From Duganella sacchari (GTDB lineage: Bacteria > Pseudomonadota > Gammaproteobacteria > Burkholderiales > Burkholderiaceae_D), in the NCBI RefSeq assembly GCF_900143065.1, contig NZ_FRCX01000012.1, positions 118,992 to 182,991 on the forward strand: a stretch of 64,000 nucleotides of DNA, read 5' to 3'. Within the stretch, counting starts at the first letter, position 1, and each line of letters begins with the position of its first letter. A program made the translations under genes and the position numbers. The notes beneath the pieces were generated by a model. It saw only the letters and a list, made by a program, of their open reading frames with translations. It did not search any database and had not been told where the DNA came from. Positions 17,004 through 25,759 of the stretch are shown here, piece after piece.

Positions 17004-18308
17004 TTAATACTTGTGCGGGTAGATGCGCGCCAGGCTGGCGTAGCCGAGTAATCTTAACAGCGCCGTGACCAGATGGTTCACGTCGCGCAGGGCGATTTTG
17101 CGGCCCTCGCCTTGCGCCGCCAGCGCTTGCAGCACGGAATGCAGCTGGAGCGCGCTGGCGTAGTCGATGCGGGTCAGGCGCGAGCAGTCGAAGACCAGCG
17201 CCGGGTACTGTTCAGCATACTGCTGGATCGCCGGGAGTAAAGGCCCCAGCTGATGTTCGATGACGGGCGGCAGCATGAAGCGGTCGGACGAGGCGGCGAT
17301 GTTCTGCACCGGCGCCATCGCCACCTGCTGTGGCGGCGTGAACGACGGCGGCGAGACTTCAAACGTCACGCAGTAGTCCATGGCCGTGTGCTCGAATTCC
17401 TTTTCGCGTTGTTGCAGCTGCAGCAGTTCCAGCAACAGCAGCCACGGCGCGTCGCCGCCTTCGCGGCGGCCGGTGGCGATGCCGTCGCGCAGCAGCGTGG
17501 CGAGGGCCGGGGCGCCGACCAGGATCAGCTCGCGCTGGCTGGCTTGCAGCTGGCGCAGCGTGTCCAGCAGCAGCGCGCAACCGTCGGCATCGACGGCGCT
17601 GACGCGGCTGAATTCGAGACGCAGCACCGGGCTGCTGGCGGCTTGCTGGCGCAGGCGTTCCAGTTGCGGTGCGATGTGCTGGTCGAGCACGCCGGACAGG
17701 GCCGCGGTGGGCGTCAGGCCGGCCCAGCCAGGCGAGGCGGTGGCCAGCGCGGCCGGCGCATTCCATGGCGGCGGCGAGGTTTCAAACGTGCTCGCATAGT
17801 CGATCGACAGGCTGTCAAACGCGTCTTGCTGGCCGCTGACCTGGTACAGGTCGAACAGCATCCACCACGGCGTGCGGTCGCTGTTGAGGCCGGCCGTAGC
17901 GGCAACCGCGTCGCTGAGCATCTGCTCGGCGACGGCGCACTGGCCGTTGGCGTACAGGATGGCGATTTCTTCCACCACGGGTGTGGCGGCATCGGCCACG
18001 GCCAGCGGCAGCGCGTCATCGCCCAGCAGCAGGGTGGTGGCGATGGCGTCGAAGGCGTCGTTGCCGGCGGCGCGCGGCGGCCGTGCGGGACGCTGGCTGC
18101 CCCAGGCGGGTTCGGGCAGGTTGAAGATGTCGGCCGCCATGGCCGATTCAATCGCATCGATCTTCATGGCGGTGGCGCGGGCGATTTCGCGCTGGCGCGC
18201 TTGCTGGCTCTGGCGCTCGGCTTCGCTGTTGGCAGCCAGCCGCGCCGCTTCATCGTCGGTGAGCGGCGGCAAGGTCTCGGACTTCTTGAAGATAGAGAAC
18301 AATCCCAT
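17004..18308 (-). CDS. Duplicated STAS-domain protein
   Basis: I chose the ATG at 18308 (MGLFSIFKKSETLPPL), since the longer frame starts in the intergenic region. The 434-residue cytosolic protein has two copies of the same pair of modules. Each has a helical unit like the FimV/TPR C-terminal segment (WWMLFDLYQVSG...FETSPPPW at about 148-182 and WLLLLELLQLQQ...FEVSPPSF at about 289-323). Each unit is followed by a STAS-like domain (about 205-275 and 345-434). STAS domains usually mediate nucleotide or protein binding in regulation. The STAS Ser in VSAVDADGC is not clearly conserved. The function is unknown. Confidence 0.8.
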   Translation of the reverse strand: MGLFSIFKKSETLPPLTDDEAARLAANSEAERQSQQARQREIARATAMKIDAIESAMAADIFNLPEPAWGSQRPARPPRAAGNDAFDAIATTLLLGDDALPLAVADAATPVVEEIAILYANGQCAVAEQMLSDAVAATAGLNSDRTPWWMLFDLYQVSGQQDAFDSLSIDYASTFETSPPPWNAPAALATASPGWAGLTPTAALSGVLDQHIAPQLERLRQQAASSPVLRLEFSRVSAVDADGCALLLDTLRQLQASQRELILVGAPALATLLRDGIATGRREGGDAPWLLLLELLQLQQREKEFEHTAMDYCVTFEVSPPSFTPPQQVAMAPVQNIAASSDRFMLPPVIEHQLGPLLPAIQQYAEQYPALVFDCSRLTRIDYASALQLHSVLQALAAQGEGRKIALRDVNHLVTALLRLLGYASLARIYPHKY

Positions 18309-18378
18309 AGCGACATAGTGTAGCCGCAAGCGGCAGCTTTGCCGCATTACCTATCGGACGGACTGTGCAAAACGGCGT

Positions 18379-18412
18379 AAAAAAAGCACGCGGGGTCAGG
18401 CGCGTGCTTTTT
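18379..18412 (-). terminator. Intrinsic terminator after dksA
   Basis: A 12-bp stem (5 A-T plus 7 GC-rich pairs, 18381-18392 with 18401-18412) carries an 8-nt loop, and a T run follows on the - strand. It lies 16 bp after the dksA stop and can also act on the + strand. Its stem and loop contain CGGGGTCAG, the same 9-mer that begins the two long hairpins in this window, which may be coincidence. Confidence 0.85.
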
Positions 18413-18427
18413 GCTGAGATGGAACGA

Positions 18428-18874
18428 TCAGTCGCCGTACAGCTTCTGCTTCAGTTCGCGGCGTTGCTGGGCTTCCAGCGACAGCGTGGCGGTGGGACGC
18501 GCGATCAGGCGGGGAATGCCGATCGGCTCGCCGGTTTCTTCGCACCAGCCGTAGTCGTTGTTGTCGATGGCCACGATCGACTGCTGGACTTTCTTGAGCA
18601 GCTTGCGCTCACGGTCGCGGGTGCGCAGTTCCAGCGCGTGCTCTTCCTCGATGGTGGCGCGGTCAGCAGGGTCCGGCACCAGCACGGTTTCGCGCAGGTG
18701 TTCGGTGGTTTCGCCAGCGTTCTTCAGCAGCTCTTTTTCCAGTGCTTGCAGCTTGGCCTTGAAGAAGGCCATCTGCGCTGGATTCATATAATCCTTGTCA
18801 TCCATCTTCAGAATTTCTTCTTCGGTCAGGATGCGCTCGGCGGCTGCTGGGGTCGATTTATTAGTTTTGGTCAT
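18428..18874 (-). CDS. dksA: RNA polymerase-binding transcription factor DksA
   Basis: DksA inserts a coiled coil into the RNA polymerase secondary channel and, with ppGpp, retunes rRNA and amino-acid promoters. The ATG at 18874 (MTKTNKSTPAAAER) gives 148 residues. A GTG at 18910 would add 12 residues but lacks a good ribosome-binding site. The coiled-coil tip region (PDPADRATIEEEHALELRTRDRERK) with the Asp-Asp-Ala-type loop is present. In the C-terminal finger (CEETGEPIGIPRLIARPTATLSLEAQ) only the first of four zinc cysteines remains, as in other cysteine-poor DksA proteins. Confidence 0.95.
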   Translation of the reverse strand: MTKTNKSTPAAAERILTEEEILKMDDKDYMNPAQMAFFKAKLQALEKELLKNAGETTEHLRETVLVPDPADRATIEEEHALELRTRDRERKLLKKVQQSIVAIDNNDYGWCEETGEPIGIPRLIARPTATLSLEAQQRRELKQKLYGD

Positions 18875-18956
18875 AACTTCGCTTACCTTCGATACGACAG
18901 AGTTTGTCACATTAATCAGCCCGGGATTGTGGTTTTACCCACAAAACCGGGATAGT

Positions 18957-20024
18957 TTATACCAGACATTGTTCTAAACCGCTAATAAAGATGTCTTTGG
19001 GCAGATTTTTACCGATAAATACCATTTTGCTGCCACGAACGTCGTTTTCTCCCCATTTTGCGCCCAGATCGCTGCCCATAATCTGGTGCACGCCCTGGAA
19101 CACTACTTTACGATCAGCGTCCTGCATGAACAATACGCCTTTGTAGCGCAGCATGCGAGGACCGTAGACATTGATGAGGCCGCCGAGGAACTCGTCGAGC
19201 TTGGCGGTGTCAAACGGACGTTTGCTTTTGAACACGAACGCCGCGATGTCATCGGTGTGATGGCTGTGGTGGTGGTCGTGATCGCAGTGCTCGCCATGCG
19301 CATGGTCATGCTCATGATGATGGCCGCAGTGCTCGTCATGGACATGGCCGTCTTCGTGGGTCTGCTCGGTCAGCAGGAAGTCGGGGTCCAGCTCCAGCTT
19401 GTCGTTGAGGTTGAAGCCTTTGAGGTCCAGCACCTCGGCAATCGGCGCGCGGCCAAAGTCAGACTTGCTGATCGGCGCGCGCGGGTTGATGCGGGTCAGG
19501 CGCGCGGTCAGCGCCGCCAGCTGGTCTGCGTTCACCAGATCGGCCTTGGACAGCAGCAGCTTGTCGGCGAAACCGACCTGGCGCTGGGCTTCTTCGTGCT
19601 GGTCCAGCTGGTCCATCGCGTGGCGCGCGTCCACCACGGTGACCACGGCGTCCAGCATGTAGTTAGCGCCCACTTCTTCGTCAACAAAGAAAGTCTGCGC
19701 TACCGGACCAGGATTGGCCACGCCGGTGGTTTCGATGACCACGCGGTCAAACTGGATTTCGCCCGCTTCGCGCTTTTGCGCCAGATTGCTCAGTGCCACG
19801 ATCAGGTCGCCGCGCACGGTGCAGCAGATGCAGCCATTGTTCATTTCCACGATTTGCTCGCCGCTGTCCTGCACCAGGATTTCGTTGTCGATGTTTTCCT
19901 GGCCGAACTCGTTTTCAATGACGGCAATGCGCATGCCATGCTCTTCCTGCAGGATGCGATTGAGCAAGGTGGTCTTGCCGGCGCCCAGGAAGCCGGTGAG
20001 GATGGTGGTCGGAATCATAGCCAT
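18957..20024 (-). CDS. COG0523 (CobW/P47K) GTPase, probable zinc metallochaperone
   Basis: The 355-residue protein is a G3E-family GTPase. It has Walker A GFLGAGKTT at 11-19, the metal-binding CICC motif at 65-68, EIQFDRVVIETTGVANP as the switch/Walker B region and SKAD as the base-specificity motif. A His-rich linker lies near residues 220-255 (HVHDEHCGHHHEHDHAHG). The C-terminal CobW domain ends with KNLPKDIFISGLEQCL. Members hand Zn or other metals to client enzymes at the cost of GTP. It lies 82 bp upstream of dksA on the same strand, a pairing seen with zinc homeostasis in other bacteria. Confidence 0.93.
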   Translation of the reverse strand: MAMIPTTILTGFLGAGKTTLLNRILQEEHGMRIAVIENEFGQENIDNEILVQDSGEQIVEMNNGCICCTVRGDLIVALSNLAQKREAGEIQFDRVVIETTGVANPGPVAQTFFVDEEVGANYMLDAVVTVVDARHAMDQLDQHEEAQRQVGFADKLLLSKADLVNADQLAALTARLTRINPRAPISKSDFGRAPIAEVLDLKGFNLNDKLELDPDFLLTEQTHEDGHVHDEHCGHHHEHDHAHGEHCDHDHHHSHHTDDIAAFVFKSKRPFDTAKLDEFLGGLINVYGPRMLRYKGVLFMQDADRKVVFQGVHQIMGSDLGAKWGENDVRGSKMVFIGKNLPKDIFISGLEQCLV

Positions 20025-20156
20025 GTCGCGTTATCAGTGATCGGGGAACCCTAAATGGGGATTAAATGCAAAAATACAACCGGCCGATTATGCCGGAATA
20101 TTTGCGGCGCCAGCAATTCGCCTGATTGAGCGATGTCAGTACGCGCTGGCTGGGGT

Positions 20157-21092
20157 TTATTTCAGTTTGGCGCGCGGATGGGCTTTGTCGTAGACCTCGG
20201 CCAGGTGCTGGAAGTCCAGCGCCGTGTAGACCTGGGTCGAGGCGATGCTGGTGTGGCCCAGCATTTCCTGCACCGCGCGCAGGTCGCCCGAGGATTGCAG
20301 CACGTGCGAGGCAAACGAGTGGCGCAGCATGTGCGGATGCACGTGGACCGGCGCGCCGTGCTGGACGCCATGGGTTTGCAGGCGCTGCTGGATCACGCGC
20401 GGCGACACGCGTGTGCCGCGTGTGCTCAGGAACAGTGCGTCGCTGCCGTCGGTGGGCGCGGGGCGCACGGCCAGCCACGCCTGCAGCGCCTCCATGGCGG
20501 CACTGCCGACCGGCACGCTGCGGCGCTTGTTGCCCTTGCCGGTGACGATGACTTCGCGGTTGCCGATTTCTACCCAGCCCAGGCCATCGCGGCTGGGCAT
20601 GCGGTCCAGGCTGGCCAGCTCGGAGACGCGCAGGCCGCTGGAATACAGCAGCTCGAACATGGCGCGGTTGCACAGCGCGGCTGGCTCGCCGCCGGTGCCG
20701 GCCGCCGGGCGCGCGGGCGCCACCAGCTGCACCGCATCGTCAACCGACAGCGCGCGTGGCAGCGTCTTGGCGCGTTTGGGCGCACGCACGCCCTGGACCG
20801 GGTTGGCGGCCAGCGCCATTTTGTCGCTGAGCCAGTTGAAAAAGCCGCGCCAGCTGGACAGCTTGCGCGCAATCGAACGGGGATCGAGCTGCTGCGCGTG
20901 CAGCTTGGCGGCCAGGCGGCGGATCGCGAAATGGTCGATCTGCGGCCAGTCCTGGGCGCCGGTCAGTGTGGCCAGCGCCTGCAGGTCGCGCGCGTAGGCG
21001 GCAGTGGTGTGCTTCGACAGCTGCCGCACGCCGCCCAGATGGGCCAGGTAGGCGTCGATCCAGGCCAGCTTGCCGTCTGGAGCGTCGCTCAT
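20157..21092 (-). CDS. xerC: Site-specific tyrosine recombinase XerC
   Basis: XerC works with XerD at dif to resolve chromosome dimers. The 311-residue protein has the N-terminal SAM-like DNA-binding domain (about 8-95) and the catalytic domain with R155, K186, H254, R257, H280 and the nucleophile Y289. It lies 11 bp downstream of the DUF484 gene on the - strand, the usual DUF484-xerC pairing. The insert after the first catalytic helix (PARPAAGTGGE) is slightly long. Confidence 0.95.
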   Translation of the reverse strand: MSDAPDGKLAWIDAYLAHLGGVRQLSKHTTAAYARDLQALATLTGAQDWPQIDHFAIRRLAAKLHAQQLDPRSIARKLSSWRGFFNWLSDKMALAANPVQGVRAPKRAKTLPRALSVDDAVQLVAPARPAAGTGGEPAALCNRAMFELLYSSGLRVSELASLDRMPSRDGLGWVEIGNREVIVTGKGNKRRSVPVGSAAMEALQAWLAVRPAPTDGSDALFLSTRGTRVSPRVIQQRLQTHGVQHGAPVHVHPHMLRHSFASHVLQSSGDLRAVQEMLGHTSIASTQVYTALDFQHLAEVYDKAHPRAKLK

Positions 21093-21103
21093 GGCGCCGG
21101 GCC

Positions 21104-21772
21104 TCAGGCCAGCAGCCAGGCCAGCGCGGTGCTGGTGGTTTCGCCGATGTGGACCAGGAAGTCGGTGGCCATCAGCGCGGTGAAGCGGTTGGCGTCCTGC
21201 GAACCCATGATGAGCAGGCCGAACGCTTGCTTGTCGCCCGGCTTGCGCAGCGGGATGATGACGGTCGATACCACGGCGGTCGGATCGTCCAGCCAGCGCA
21301 CCGCTTCAAAGTCCTTGTTGGCGCCGCAGTACGGCGCCAGCAGGCTGTTGGCGAAGATGCGGGCATCGTCCGACACGCCCTTGACGAACCACTCGTCGCG
21401 GTAGTCGGGCGCGGCGCCCCAGATACGCACGGTCGCCTGCGGCACTTCAAACGCGGTTTTCAGGCCGCTGGTCACCGCGTGTGGCATGGAGCCCACATCT
21501 TCCGATTGCAGCAGGGTCTGGGTCCAGCGGTGGAACTTGTTGGCGATGGCTTCGTTTTCGGACGCCAGGCGCATCAGGTTGTGCATGCGCAGTTCCAGCG
21601 CTTTGTATTTGTCGCGCAACACTTCCATCTGGCGTTCCTGCAGCGATACGGCGCGGCCGGTCAGCGGACTGGATAACTTGATTTCTCCCAGCAGCTCAGC
21701 GTGCTCTTCGAAGAAATGCGGGTGGTCGGTCAGGTATTGCGCGACGGCGTTGGAGTCCAGTGGGGAAGTCAT
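21104..21772 (-). CDS. DUF484 family protein (GAF-like)
   Basis: The 222-residue protein begins with the family signature VAQYLTDHPHFFEEHAELL, followed by a short coiled coil (SLQERQMEVLRDKYKALELRMHNL) and a GAF-like domain from about residue 75 to the end. The role is unknown. The gene usually sits between dapF and xerC, and here it precedes xerC, probably co-transcribed. dapF, however, is 3 kb away behind a porin and a Sel1-repeat gene. Confidence 0.92.
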   Translation of the reverse strand: MTSPLDSNAVAQYLTDHPHFFEEHAELLGEIKLSSPLTGRAVSLQERQMEVLRDKYKALELRMHNLMRLASENEAIANKFHRWTQTLLQSEDVGSMPHAVTSGLKTAFEVPQATVRIWGAAPDYRDEWFVKGVSDDARIFANSLLAPYCGANKDFEAVRWLDDPTAVVSTVIIPLRKPGDKQAFGLLIMGSQDANRFTALMATDFLVHIGETTSTALAWLLA

Positions 21773-21813
21773 TGAAGTACTTGGTAGGCTAGGTTGAACT
21801 GCAATTCTAAACG

Positions 21814-21845
21814 AAAAAAAACGGACATGGTGGACCCATGCCCGT
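21814..21845 (-). terminator. Intrinsic terminator of the porin gene
   Basis: On the - strand a 10-bp stem with one G-T pair (arms 21836-21845 and 21821-21830) is followed by a run of eight T. It lies 43 bp after the porin stop and 41 bp before the DUF484 start, so the porin appears to be a single-gene unit. Confidence 0.85.
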
Positions 21846-21887
21846 CATTCCCCAACTCACGCTGGCAGTTCTTGGCGACTGCGCTGG

Positions 21888-22940
21888 TTAGAAGTTGTGG
21901 TGGATACCCACGCTGTAGAAGTTGAAAGTGGCCGCCGGCGTCAGCTTCTTGCGGGTGCCATCGATGTACAGATAGGTGCGTGGCGACAGGTTGTAGTCAT
22001 AGCCCAGCGAGAACTGCTTGGTCTTGGCAATGGCTGCGCTGTTGAGCACGTTGTCCGGGGTTTTCTGGCCGAAGCCCGCGCGTATCATGCCGGCGCCGAT
22101 GTTGTAGTTGGCGCCGATCAGCCAGGCCTTGGTGATCGGGTTGATCGGCACGCTGTAGTCTTGGTCCTGGCGCTGGTAGGAGCCCATGAGCTTCAGGTCG
22201 GGAATCGGTTTGAACGAGGCGCCGATCGACCACAGCTTGGTGGACACGGCGTTGCGTTCATACGCCACATAGGCCGCGCCCGGGCCGTTGGTCACGGTGG
22301 CGCTCAGCGAATATGGGTTGACCGGCGCCATGGTGTTGGCCGGGAATTGCGGCAGGGTGGCCGTGCCGCGGCCAATGATGACCGGGTTGTTGGCGGCCTC
22401 CTTGGTGCCGACGGTAACGTTGAGCTGGAAGATGCCGCCGATCACTGGCGTGTTGTAGAACACGGCGTTGGAGAAACGGTTGGCCGAGTTGCCGGCCGGG
22501 CTCAGCGGATCGGAGGTATAGCCTGCCACTTGCAGGTCAGTCTGGTAGCCGGCCACGGCTGGCATGCCGGCCCACGGTTCAAACGCGGTGCTGGTTTCCT
22601 GGAATGCGGTCAGCGCACGGCCGATCCGCAGCGTACCGAAGTCGCCCTGCAGCCCGACACGGCTCTGGCCCTGGAACAGGGGGCGGGTAGTGCTTTCAAT
22701 CACGCCGGTGTCCGGCTCGTAGCGGATTTCCAGCTGGAACAGCGCCTTGAGGCCGCTGCCGAGGTCTTCCACGCCACGGAAACCGAGTTTGTTGTTATCG
22801 CGTTTGCCGACGGCAGTCACGTCGGTATCGGTGCGCCGCGAAACACCTGCATCCAGCGTGCCGTAAATCACCACGGACGATTGCGCGTAGGCGACAGAAA
22901 ATACGCCAGTCAGTGCCAGAGCCACCAGAGTTTTTTTCAT
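21888..22940 (-). CDS. Gram-negative porin
   Basis: The ATG at 22940 gives a 350-residue precursor with an AAGGA ribosome-binding site and a signal peptide MKKTLVALALTGVFSVAYA (cleavage near residue 19). A longer frame to 23153 has no signal. The mature protein begins SSVVIYGTLDAGV, contains the LGFRGVEDLGSGLKALFQLE pattern of betaproteobacterial general porins and ends in Phe (SVGIHHNF), as outer-membrane barrels do. It should form a trimeric 16-stranded channel for small hydrophilic solutes. It interrupts the dapF-DUF484-xerC neighbourhood. Confidence 0.95.
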   Translation of the reverse strand: MKKTLVALALTGVFSVAYAQSSVVIYGTLDAGVSRRTDTDVTAVGKRDNNKLGFRGVEDLGSGLKALFQLEIRYEPDTGVIESTTRPLFQGQSRVGLQGDFGTLRIGRALTAFQETSTAFEPWAGMPAVAGYQTDLQVAGYTSDPLSPAGNSANRFSNAVFYNTPVIGGIFQLNVTVGTKEAANNPVIIGRGTATLPQFPANTMAPVNPYSLSATVTNGPGAAYVAYERNAVSTKLWSIGASFKPIPDLKLMGSYQRQDQDYSVPINPITKAWLIGANYNIGAGMIRAGFGQKTPDNVLNSAAIAKTKQFSLGYDYNLSPRTYLYIDGTRKKLTPAATFNFYSVGIHHNF

Positions 22941-23348
22941 TTGTGATTCCTTTATAAGTGTAGTCCTCATCCCCACTGCTGCAAGACTGCCGGTTGCTAG
23001 AACCTTAATGGCTGGCTGCGGCAATTGTGCTGGAATGGTCGATTGTGACGAGTTGTTTTGGTCGAAAGCCGTGTAAGCCCGGCTTCCTGTTGTATTTTTG
23101 AAACGTTTGCCCGCCCCCTTATTTGCCCCGTTCCGAGCGCGATTTGCCTGCATCAGGGCATAAAAACAGCTCTAGCGTACAGGTCGGAGCGGGGGAGGGC
23201 GCTTGTGGCAGATCAAGCCGCTACGCATATTGTTTGGGCGTATGGCTGGTGTGTGGCGTCAATCGCACGCTAAACTTAGGTTCATATGGCGCCGCAGACA
23301 ACACAGCGGTGTCCCCCGCTTTCGATGAATCGCATTCATAAAGAGACG
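22941..23348. other. 408-bp gap between divergent porin and Sel1-repeat genes
   Basis: This gap must hold promoters for both flanking genes. I see the porin ribosome-binding site directly upstream of its ATG, but no hexamer pair good enough to call and no RNA gene, hairpin or repeat. Short frames in it lack coding character. Confidence 0.5.
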
Positions 23349-24893
23349 ATGGCCAATCGAGAAGAGTTAGGGATCATACGTGGCGCCCGTGCCGGAGACG
23401 CGGACTGCCAACTGGCGCTGGGCAAGCTCTACTTGTTTGGCGGCGCCGGTCTGCCGCTCAACATGCCAACCGCGCTGCACTGGCTGAGCCGTGCCGCCCG
23501 GCAGGAGCAGGCGGAGGCATGGCGCCTGATCGGCAGCCACATTCCCTATGACATTGCCCGGAACTGCCTGCCCGATGTGCTGCGCTGGTATGAGCGCGCC
23601 TATGACGCCGGCATCGAACACGCGGGCCTGGTGCTGGCGCAACTGGTGCTGCAGCATCCGGCGCAAGCCGGGGCCACCGCCTTGCACGACAAGGCGCAAC
23701 AGGCGCTGGAAGTGGCCGCGCGTGCCGGCCTGACCGAAGCGCAATGGCTGCTCACGCAGCCACACGGCGGCGGTCCGCTCAACCCGGCCGCAGCGGCGCC
23801 GCGCCGCGTGCGTCCTGTCGCGGTCCGCCGTCCTGCGCCGCAGATGTGGTGCGCGGACAACGCGATTGCCGCCGCGGACTATCAACGGCTGGACCAGCTG
23901 TGGCAGCAGGAGCCCACCGCATTCCTGCAAGCGGCGCGGCCGTTGCTGGGACCGTTGCTGGCGGCAGCGCCCGCCGATGCGGAAGCGGCGCGCGCCACCG
24001 ACTGGCTGCCGGGGCCGCAGCAACTCAACTTGCTGGCGCGCTGTGCCGATCTGCTGCCGCCGGCCGACCTCGACGCTGAACTGCATCAATGCCGGGAATT
24101 GGCCGCCTACGCGGGCGAACGCAGCGCCCAGCTGGCGCTGGGTTTGTGGTTTGCCCGCATGGATGGCGACGGCAAGCGGCAGAGCAATGGCATTGCCGCC
24201 GTCAACTTCAAGCGTGCGATCCGCTGGCTGACGCTGGCCGGCGAGCAGGGCCTGGCGGATGCGTGGTACGCGCTGTCGCGCATCTATCTGAAACCCGAGT
24301 TCTCCCAGCGCTGCGTGGCGGAGGCGCAAAGCTATCTGGAGCGGGCGGCCGAAATGGGCCATTGCGGCGCGCAGCTCGAGTGCGGCATGTACGCGTGGCG
24401 CAACCGCCGCACGGACGAGTACAGCGATGTACGCGCCGCCTACTGGCTGCAAAAAGCGGCTGCGCAAGGCTGCGCGGAAGCGGAGACGGCGCTGGCGCGG
24501 GTTGCTGCCGCGCCCAAGGAAGCGGGCTGGATGGCAAGCCTGCTGGCGTGTCTGACGCGGGAGTTACTGGAAAGCCAGCCCTTGCTGGCGGCACGGCTGG
24601 AGCTGGCCGCCTTGTTCGGCCTGAGCCGGGCGGAAGCGTTGCTGCTGGATGTGAAGGCGGCCGACCAGGGCCATTGCCTGGTGGTGGACATCCGCGCCAG
24701 CTACGGCCGCAGCAAGCGCCGGCTGGTGCTGCTGCGCACGGCGCGCGAGCGGCAGGCGCTGGACCGCATCGTGCGTCTGTTTGAATCCATCGACAGCGGG
24801 CCGGACGGGCTGGAAGGCAATTATCGCCAGCGCCTTTACCGGCTCAAGACCTGGCTGCCGGCCGTCGGCGACGACGACCTGCTGGCTGCCTAG
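23349..24893 (+). CDS. Sel1/tetratricopeptide-like repeat protein
   Basis: The 514-residue protein (start ATG at 23349, MANREELGIIRGARAGD, with AAGAG upstream; starts at 23286 and 23325 are also possible) is mostly alpha-helical. Sel1-like units are visible at the N-terminus (DADCQLALGKLYLFGG, PTALHWLSRAARQEQAEAW) and around residues 260-400 (RSAQLALGLWFARMDGDG, GLADAWYALSRIYL, GHCGAQLECGMYAW). A Pro/Arg-rich linker splits the two sets. There is no signal peptide or membrane segment. Such repeats scaffold protein complexes, and the partner is unknown. Its TAG shares the CTAG tetramer with the dapF stop. Confidence 0.85.
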   Translation: MANREELGIIRGARAGDADCQLALGKLYLFGGAGLPLNMPTALHWLSRAARQEQAEAWRLIGSHIPYDIARNCLPDVLRWYERAYDAGIEHAGLVLAQLVLQHPAQAGATALHDKAQQALEVAARAGLTEAQWLLTQPHGGGPLNPAAAAPRRVRPVAVRRPAPQMWCADNAIAAADYQRLDQLWQQEPTAFLQAARPLLGPLLAAAPADAEAARATDWLPGPQQLNLLARCADLLPPADLDAELHQCRELAAYAGERSAQLALGLWFARMDGDGKRQSNGIAAVNFKRAIRWLTLAGEQGLADAWYALSRIYLKPEFSQRCVAEAQSYLERAAEMGHCGAQLECGMYAWRNRRTDEYSDVRAAYWLQKAAAQGCAEAETALARVAAAPKEAGWMASLLACLTRELLESQPLLAARLELAALFGLSRAEALLLDVKAADQGHCLVVDIRASYGRSKRRLVLLRTARERQALDRIVRLFESIDSGPDGLEGNYRQRLYRLKTWLPAVGDDDLLAA

Positions 24894-25753
24894 ATCTCGA
24901 TCTCACCCTCAAACACGGTCACGGCCGGGCCGGTCAGGAATGCCGGCTGGCCTTCGCCGGCCCAGGCTACCGACAGCTGGCCGCCGCGCGCATCGACGCG
25001 CACCGGGCTGTCCAGCAGGCCACGGCGGATGCCGGCCACCACGGCCGCACAGGAGCCTGTGCCGCAGGCCAGCGTCTCGCCCACGCCGCGTTCGAACACG
25101 CGCAGCTTGACGTGCTGGCGGTTGACCACCTGCATGAAGCCGGCATTGACGCGGTTCGGGAAACGGCAGTGATGCTCGATCAGCGGGCCGGTCAGTTCCA
25201 CCGGCGCGGTATCGACTTCCGGCACCACCTGCACCGCATGCGGATTGCCCATGGACACTACCGAGATCAGCACGCTTTCGCGCGCGCCGCCCAGCTCCAG
25301 CACCAGCGGCCACAGCGTATCCTGGCCCTGCCGTTCACCATGCAGGCCTTCCGCGTCAAACGGCACGCGGGCCGGCTCCAGCACTGGCGCGCCCATGTCG
25401 ACCGTGATGCTGCCGTCGATTTCCAGGCGCGGCGCGATCACGCCGGCCTTGGTCTGCACGGTAATCGATTGCTTGTCGGTCAGCCCTTTTTCCGACACGA
25501 ACTTCACGAACGCGCGCGAGCCATTGCCGCACTGTTCCACTTCGCCGCCGTCGGCATTGAAGATGCGATAGCGGAAATCGCAGCCCGCTTCGGTAGGCCT
25601 TTCCACCAGCAGGATCTGGTCGGCGCCGACGCCGAAACGGCGGTCGCCCAGCAGCTTCCATTGCGCCGGCGTGAAATCGATGTGCTGGTTGACGCCGTCG
25701 ATGACAACGAAGTCGTTGCCGGCGCCGTGCATTTTGGTGAATGTCAGTTTCAT
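24890..25753 (-). CDS. dapF: Diaminopimelate epimerase
   Basis: DapF converts LL- to meso-diaminopimelate for lysine and peptidoglycan synthesis in the cytosol. The 287-residue protein begins MKLTFTKMHGAGNDFVVID and has both catalytic cysteines: one in the VEQCGNGSRAF motif near residue 76, and one in ETLACGTGSCAAVVAG near residue 224. The duplicated fold and length match the family. It lies 6 bp downstream of the acyltransferase genes on the same strand, so the three may form one operon. Confidence 0.98.
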   Translation of the reverse strand: MKLTFTKMHGAGNDFVVIDGVNQHIDFTPAQWKLLGDRRFGVGADQILLVERPTEAGCDFRYRIFNADGGEVEQCGNGSRAFVKFVSEKGLTDKQSITVQTKAGVIAPRLEIDGSITVDMGAPVLEPARVPFDAEGLHGERQGQDTLWPLVLELGGARESVLISVVSMGNPHAVQVVPEVDTAPVELTGPLIEHHCRFPNRVNAGFMQVVNRQHVKLRVFERGVGETLACGTGSCAAVVAGIRRGLLDSPVRVDARGGQLSVAWAGEGQPAFLTGPAVTVFEGEIEI

Positions 25754-25759
25754 GGGCTT

